Shown here piece after piece: positions 42,292 to 46,191 of a stretch of 46,191 nucleotides of DNA (position 1 is its first letter; every line of letters begins with the position of its first letter). The notes beneath the pieces were generated by a model. That model was not told where the DNA came from. It made no database searches and was given only the letters and a program-made list of their open reading frames with translations. The DNA is from Natribacillus halophilus (lineage in GTDB: Bacteria > Bacillota > Bacilli > Bacillales > Marinococcaceae): assembly GCF_900100185.1 (NCBI RefSeq), contig NZ_FNEN01000019.1, positions 1-46,191 of the forward strand. The letters are read 5' to 3'. The position numbers and the translations under genes are program-made.

Positions 42292-43332
42292 TTGGCTAAT
42301 CATGAAAGGTATTACGTACGTGGAAATACTGCTGATGGACTTATTGATTACTTCCCGTCCAATCTCAATGGGGAAAAAGTGATTGCGCTGGAACATCCGT
42401 CCGAAACATTGAAAACGGCAGTCATGAAACAATTAATCAACAAGCTTGAAAAGAACGACCCGTTAGAAATTCTTTTAAGCCCCCATGGGTACGATTATCT
42501 GGATGGATTGATCATACGTGAAAAAGCCATCACTTTTGTTACTGACACGGTTCAGACCAAGGGTACATTAGAAGAAGCATTTGATCTGGGCACGTACGTG
42601 CCGGCTTCTTTGTCAAATGATTTCTTGGAGGCAGACAATAAGTATCAAGATAAAAAACAATCTGCATACAGCGATTTTGCAACAGGACTTCGCATCCATG
42701 ACGACCTGGAGGATATTTATATCGCGGAAATGGATGTTGCAAAAGCGGAAACACTCACAGAGACATTCATTGTCAAGTTGCTTCAGGATGTTCAGAAAAA
42801 AGGGCGGACAGCACATGAATACCACCGTTTATTCGGTACAAATACTTCTGACGGCATTGTAAATGAAGTTCCGCATTTAAAGGGGAAATTTTCAAATGTT
42901 TATTATATTAAAGGGCGGGCAGGGACCGGCAAATCCACGTTCATGAAAAAAATTGGGGAGGCATGCAAGCAGCATGGTTTCGACGTTGAATTTTACCACT
43001 GCAGCTTTGATCCTGGAAGCATCGATATGCTGATTGTGCGCGATCTTGATTTTTGTATGTTTGACAGCACTGACCCCCATGAGTTTTTTCCTGACAGGGA
43101 GACAGAGGTAATAGTGGATCTTTATAAAGAGGCGGTAACCCCCGGAACAGATGAGAAGTATGCAGATGAAATCAATCAGGTCAATGGCGCTTATAAAGCT
43201 TATATGAAAAAAGGATTAAAGCATCTTGTTGCTGCGGGAACTTATCTGGAAATAATGGAAGATCAGTTTACATTTGATGAAACACAAGTAAGCGCGATCA
43301 CAGAAGATTTGATGGCGTATATACAGTCTTAA
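42292..43332 (+). CDS. P-loop ATPase of the PRK06851 type
   Basis: About 346 residues. The start is TTG 42292, with AAAGGATG upstream. The clear P-loop is IKGRAGTGKST at residues 207-217, followed by a Walker B-like DMLIVRDLDFCMFD near 245. Proteins of this type have two tandem P-loop halves; here the first half (NTADGLIDYFPSNLNGEK then HPSETLKT, residues 12-42) keeps the flanking pattern but has lost the glycine-rich loop. Each half also has an HGYDYLDGL- or DSTDPHEFF-type segment. The function of this Firmicutes family is unknown to me. Confidence 0.75.
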   Translation: MANHERYYVRGNTADGLIDYFPSNLNGEKVIALEHPSETLKTAVMKQLINKLEKNDPLEILLSPHGYDYLDGLIIREKAITFVTDTVQTKGTLEEAFDLGTYVPASLSNDFLEADNKYQDKKQSAYSDFATGLRIHDDLEDIYIAEMDVAKAETLTETFIVKLLQDVQKKGRTAHEYHRLFGTNTSDGIVNEVPHLKGKFSNVYYIKGRAGTGKSTFMKKIGEACKQHGFDVEFYHCSFDPGSIDMLIVRDLDFCMFDSTDPHEFFPDRETEVIVDLYKEAVTPGTDEKYADEINQVNGAYKAYMKKGLKHLVAAGTYLEIMEDQFTFDETQVSAITEDLMAYIQS

Positions 43333-43376
43333 TCAGCATAAGGGAGGCCCTTTTGTAACTGGTTATAACGGTGTTA

Positions 43377-43649
43377 TCAATACCAGTATTGTGGGGGCCT
43401 CCTCCAATACTGCGGTGTCCGCACTGTCCAATAGTTGTTCGCGGCGGCTATTGTTTGAAAATGAATCGCGATGACTTGTGATACGGCTATTAAACTGTCC
43501 GCATTTCTGGCATATACCGGACGTAACATTTGTCTGATCTCTTCGGAAGTCTGTGTAACCTCCACCCCATGTTGTGAGAGCTTAACTGCTAATTCAAATC
43601 CTTCTTCTGGCGTTTTTGTTTGCAACGTTTGCAGCTGATCATTCGACAA
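43377..43649 (-). CDS. Small protein with aromatic, proline-rich C-terminus (possible spore-coat component)
   Basis: The 90-residue product starts at TTG 43649, preceded by AAAGGAAG; the open frame runs further upstream but without a start supported by a ribosome binding site. The body is helical (LQTLQTKTPEEGFELAVKLS, then SDSLIAVSQVIAIHFQTIAA-like segments) and the tail reads WTVRTPQYWRRPPQYWY, a Tyr/Trp/Pro-rich end typical of some coat or crust proteins. I do not recognise the family, and the coat idea rests on composition only. Confidence 0.55.
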   Translation of the reverse strand: MSNDQLQTLQTKTPEEGFELAVKLSQHGVEVTQTSEEIRQMLRPVYARNADSLIAVSQVIAIHFQTIAAANNYWTVRTPQYWRRPPQYWY

Positions 43650-43762
43650 GCCGTTCACTTCCTTTGTATATTTTATATTTATATACATATGCGCTTGCAA
43701 ACCGGCTAGAAGAAAATACATAAAAATAAGAAAAAACCCTCTGGATATAATAAAAACAAAAA

Positions 43763-43788
43763 CCCCCGGCACATTTCACGCCGGGGGC
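43763..43788 (-). terminator. Terminator of mqnE
   Basis: CCCCCGGC and GCCGGGGG pair across a 9-nt loop and, on the minus strand, are followed by TTTTTGTTTTT. Confidence 0.85.
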
Positions 43789-43798
43789 AACATATTCC

Positions 43799-44893
43799 TT
43801 AGTACGTTTTCACGGTATTATAAAATGTATCTCTTTCCACGGGGGTTTTGTTTGCACCTTTAATCATGTGTACGAGTTCTTTTCGCGTGATTCCCTGTTC
43901 AGTCAATGCGCCGACAGAATGGGAGATCCGCTCTTCGATCAGCGTGCCGTGAATATCGCTGGAGCCGAACGTGAGCGCCATTTGCGTCAGTTGCGGGCCG
44001 ATGTTAATCCAGTAAGCTTTAATGTGCGGGAAGTTGTCGAGCATCAGCCTGGAAATCGCGATCGTGCGCATATCATCAAATGAGGACGTGCGTCGTTCCA
44101 GTCCCGCTTTCTTTTTACGTGGCTGCATGGCCAGCGGGATAAAGACCATAAAGCCGTTGGTGCGATCTTGCAGCTGGCGGACGCGGTCCATATGGATTAA
44201 GCGCTCTTCGTACGTATCGATGGAGCCGTAAAGCATTGTTGCATGTGTTTTTAATCCCAGGTCATGGGCGATTTCATGGGCTTCCAGCCATTCGTCGGTA
44301 CTTGCTTTTTCAGGGCTCATCTTCGCCCGGTAGCGCTCGGTGAGAATTTCGGCGCCCCCTCCGGGGAGCGTGTCAAGTCCGGCGTCGATCAATTCTTGCA
44401 GGACTTCCCGCATGGAAAGGCCGGCATGGCGGGCGAAGAATTCAATTTCCGCTGCCGTGTATGCTTTAACGGTTGCACTTGGATAATTCTTTTTCAGCGC
44501 GCGAACCGTATTTAAGTAATAGTCAAAAGGTACATCTGTGTTATGTCCGCCGACGATATGGAATTCACGTATGTTATCATTCCAGCGGTCGCTGACATAT
44601 TTAAGCAACTCGGCCTCATCCATCGTATAAGCGCCTTCTTCGCCGGGCTTGCGCTTGAAACCGCAGAACGCACAGTTTGCTTCACACACATTCGTGGGAT
44701 TAATATACATGTTTTCTATAAAATAAACGCTGTCGCCGTTTTTTCGCTCGTTGACTTCATTGGCCATCTGCGCGACGGTGAGCAAGTCGGCGGAGTTGTA
44801 TAATGTCAGGCCATCTTCAATCGTCAGACGTTCTCCGTTCTGCACTTTTTCACGGATGGCTTGCAGCTCGGCATCTTGTATTAACGTAGCCAT
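43799..44893 (-). CDS. mqnE: Aminofutalosine synthase MqnE
   Basis: The 364-residue radical SAM enzyme couples the 3-enolpyruvoxybenzoate product of MqnA to SAM to give aminofutalosine in the alternative menaquinone pathway. The cluster motif is Cys70, Cys74 and Cys77 in NPTNVCEANCAFCGFKRKPGE; GGHNTDVPFDYYL and GLDTLPGGGAEIL follow as in MqnE rather than MqnC or CofH. AGGAGGACTAAA precedes the ATG (44893). No other mqn gene is within the window. Confidence 0.9.
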   Translation of the reverse strand: MATLIQDAELQAIREKVQNGERLTIEDGLTLYNSADLLTVAQMANEVNERKNGDSVYFIENMYINPTNVCEANCAFCGFKRKPGEEGAYTMDEAELLKYVSDRWNDNIREFHIVGGHNTDVPFDYYLNTVRALKKNYPSATVKAYTAAEIEFFARHAGLSMREVLQELIDAGLDTLPGGGAEILTERYRAKMSPEKASTDEWLEAHEIAHDLGLKTHATMLYGSIDTYEERLIHMDRVRQLQDRTNGFMVFIPLAMQPRKKKAGLERRTSSFDDMRTIAISRLMLDNFPHIKAYWINIGPQLTQMALTFGSSDIHGTLIEERISHSVGALTEQGITRKELVHMIKGANKTPVERDTFYNTVKTY

Positions 44894-45119
44894 TTTAGTC
44901 CTCCTTAGATAGCTCGCGTAAATCTTATGTTGCCTTCTCCTATTATACATCCGAACAGGCCGCAGGGGAAGCAATCCATGAATATTCCACGTTTTTTAAT
45001 TGAGAAATTGGGAATATGGACGTAAACGCTTTGCCTCCATGTTTATTTTAGGTTAAAATAGACAAATAAAGACAAAACGCAAAGGTAATGGAAAAAGTAG
45101 CAGGGAAGGTGAGTACGTG

Positions 45120-45281
45120 ATGAATAATCTCGGTGTTATCGAGAGCCACAAGGAAGAAGATATAGAGCAGTTACGCACCAAAATGGTGGATGCAGCGAGT
45201 ACATATGGGATGGAACATCCACTCGTACTGTATTACAGCCGCCAAATTGATCGGAAGCATACAGCTCTGTTGAAGAAATGA
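45120..45281 (+). CDS. Spo0E-like aspartyl-phosphate phosphatase
   Basis: This 53-residue gene is easily missed because of its size. It encodes MNNLGVIESHKEEDIEQLRT through VLYYSRQIDRKH and ends LLKK. The SxxxD signature of the Spo0E family is Ser40-Asp44 (SRQID), after a first helix typical of these two-helix proteins. Members dephosphorylate Spo0A-P or related regulators and delay sporulation. AAGGTGAG is upstream of ATG 45120 (an in-frame GTG precedes it directly). A terminator-like hairpin follows. Confidence 0.8.
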   Translation: MNNLGVIESHKEEDIEQLRTKMVDAASTYGMEHPLVLYYSRQIDRKHTALLKK

Positions 45282-45292
45282 ACGGTTTCCAT

Positions 45293-45336
45293 ATGCAGGA
45301 GGCAAGCGTCAGGGCATGTCTCCTGTATCATTTTTC
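45293..45336 (+). terminator. Terminator of the Spo0E-like gene
   Basis: ATGCAGGAG (45293-45301) and CTCCTGTAT (45320-45328) form a 9-bp stem with one G-T pair, followed by CATTTTTC. Confidence 0.6.
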
Positions 45337-45469
45337 AGGACGCTGGACTTTTAAACCGTTGTCATTTATGCTATCATTTAAATACTTCAACGTCGCTGTC
45401 TGACGTATGAAGCACATACATGAATGACACTTTCTTTAGCCTTTTAAAGTCGGAAGGAGGCAAATGAAG

Positions 45470-45823
45470 ATGATCGAAATTACCGATGCCGCGATCACGA
45501 GGGTTAAAGCCATGAAGGAAGAAGAAGGCGATCCTTCCTTGATGTTAAGAGTCGGAGTCAAGGGCGGTGGCTGCAGTGGCCTATCATATGGGCTCGGATT
45601 CGATACGGACCAGAATGAAGATGATACCGTTATCGACAAGTCGGGCTTGGGCGTTCTCATTGATGGGGAGAGCAGGCCGGTTATTAACGGTCTCGTCATT
45701 GACTATAAAGAAAACATGATGGGTGGCGGATTTACCATGGATAATCCGAACGCTCTTTTATCGTGTGGGTGTGGGGCATCATTCCGAACGAAGGAAAATG
45801 TCGGCACCCCGGAAAATTGTTAA
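45470..45823 (+). CDS. yutM: A-type iron-sulfur carrier, HesB/IscA family (YutM)
   Basis: The 117-residue protein has the three family cysteines: one in KGGGCSGLSYGLGF (about residue 35) and two in ALLSCGCGASF (about 97-99). It can carry an Fe-S cluster for delivery to apoproteins. ATG 45470 is preferred over ATG 45464 because AGGAGG is 9 nt before it and only 3 nt before the earlier one. The sequence after the motif (RTKENVGTPENC) is a short extension. It is followed by a strong terminator. Confidence 0.9.
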   Translation: MIEITDAAITRVKAMKEEEGDPSLMLRVGVKGGGCSGLSYGLGFDTDQNEDDTVIDKSGLGVLIDGESRPVINGLVIDYKENMMGGGFTMDNPNALLSCGCGASFRTKENVGTPENC

Positions 45824-45827
45824 AACG

Positions 45828-45870
45828 AAAAAAGTCCGTATGCGGCACAAACCGTCATACGGACTTTTTT
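45828..45870. terminator. Bidirectional terminator between yutM and yumC
   Basis: AAAAAAGTCCGTATG (45828-45842) and CATACGGACTTTTTT (45856-45870) are perfect 15-bp arms with a 13-nt loop. Confidence 0.9.
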
Positions 45871-45871
45871 A

Positions 45872-45903
45872 TCTCACTTCTCACTTCCCACCTCTCACCT
45901 CTA
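45872..45903. repeat. Heptameric CT-rich repeat
   Basis: TCTCACT-TCTCACT-TCCCACC-TCTCACC-TCTAG is a run of 7-bp units. It ends at the yumC stop codon and nearly matches the reverse complement of 29853-29884. Confidence 0.6.
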
Positions 45904-46191
45904 GAACATGTGCGTGCTATGCCCGGGTTGTAGGCGAGCGGAAGGATCCATATAGGACTTGGCATTACTTACAGCCGTCGGTGCTTCGCCAAATCCGGTG
46001 GCTATGAGCTTCACTTTGCCATCGAAGGAGGTAATATCTCCGACAGCATAGATCCCCTTGATGTTCGTTTCCATGCGGGAATTGACGATAACGGAGTTCT
46101 TTGTCGTATCGAGCCCCCACGTTTTAATGGGACCGAGGGAAGAGATGAACCCATAGTTCACGATCACGTTGTCGACGTCGACCACTTTTTG
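45901..46191 (-). CDS. yumC: Ferredoxin-NADP+ oxidoreductase, thioredoxin reductase-like (YumC), C-terminal part
   Basis: The last 96 residues of a gene that continues past the right edge. It reads [20 protein letters not shown], then [25 protein letters not shown], the FAD-binding GD motif and following helix of the YumC class of ferredoxin-NADP reductases. It ends [10 protein letters not shown]. Such enzymes pass electrons from NADPH to ferredoxin or flavodoxin. The position next to yutM matches other Bacillaceae as I recall them. Confidence 0.88.
   Translation of the reverse strand, partial: QKVVDVDNVIVNYGFISSLGPIKTWGLDTTKNSVIVNSRMETNIKGIYAVGDITSFDGKVKLIATGFGEAPTAVSNAKSYMDPSARLQPGHSTHMF

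Overview
The window looks like chromosome from a spore-forming, probably halophilic or alkaliphilic member of the Bacillaceae. The evidence is a Bacillus-type gene neighbourhood (yunD-yunC-thyA-dfrA-yunB, lytH, lipA, yutD, yutE-yutF-yutG-yutH, hom-thrC-thrB, yutI, yuzD, yutJ, yuzB, dapF, yutM, yumC), several sporulation or germination genes, very acidic exported proteins, and menaquinone made through aminofutalosine (mqnE). Genus is not proven; a Salicibibacter-like alkaliphile is a guess.

Layout. 1-2400 is AT-rich and decayed: a gene tail, a small HELGH membrane protein, palindromes and a frameshifted Rpn-type nuclease. 2401-4004 is a two-gene unit, a cysteine hydrolase overlapping a betaine-type binding lipoprotein, followed by a group II intron remnant and a hairpin-repeat array. 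4764-9132 (minus) has a flavodoxin-fold reductase and a complete germinant receptor operon. 9318-17505 has yunD, yunC, thymidylate synthesis, yunB, a sodium-dependent transporter, lytH, lipA and yutD. 17574-18430 is a repeat island around an ABC-permease fragment. 18617-27484 has ytpB, glpX, yutEFGH and the homoserine/threonine operon. 27503-31832 has a second repeat island, Fe-S/redox genes and dapF. 32029-39155 is a six-gene catabolic run that can be read as L-lysine to crotonyl-CoA. 39514-46191 has a secreted protein, an ABC-F ATPase, a P-loop ATPase, a small coat-like protein, mqnE, a Spo0E-type phosphatase, an A-type Fe-S carrier and the end of yumC.

The strongest unexplained signal is a set of intergenic arrays at 4478-4680, 17574-17850, 18074-18177, 18199-18430, 27503-27649, 27699-27846, 39307-39430 and 42047-42230. 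They fall into four families with unrelated stem sequences, yet all repeat every 52 bp (occasionally 53) and all have the same plan: arms of 9-11 bp, a loop of 7-11 nt, and a spacer of about 19-25 nt. Different sequences with the same pairing and period suggest that hairpin geometry and spacing are what is conserved.

Other candidates for regulation are two near-identical 20-bp palindromes (10721 and 31837), structured leaders before thyA and before the acyl-CoA dehydrogenase, and a hairpin covering the yunB ribosome binding site. All functions are read from motifs, remembered family patterns and gene order; no database search was run.
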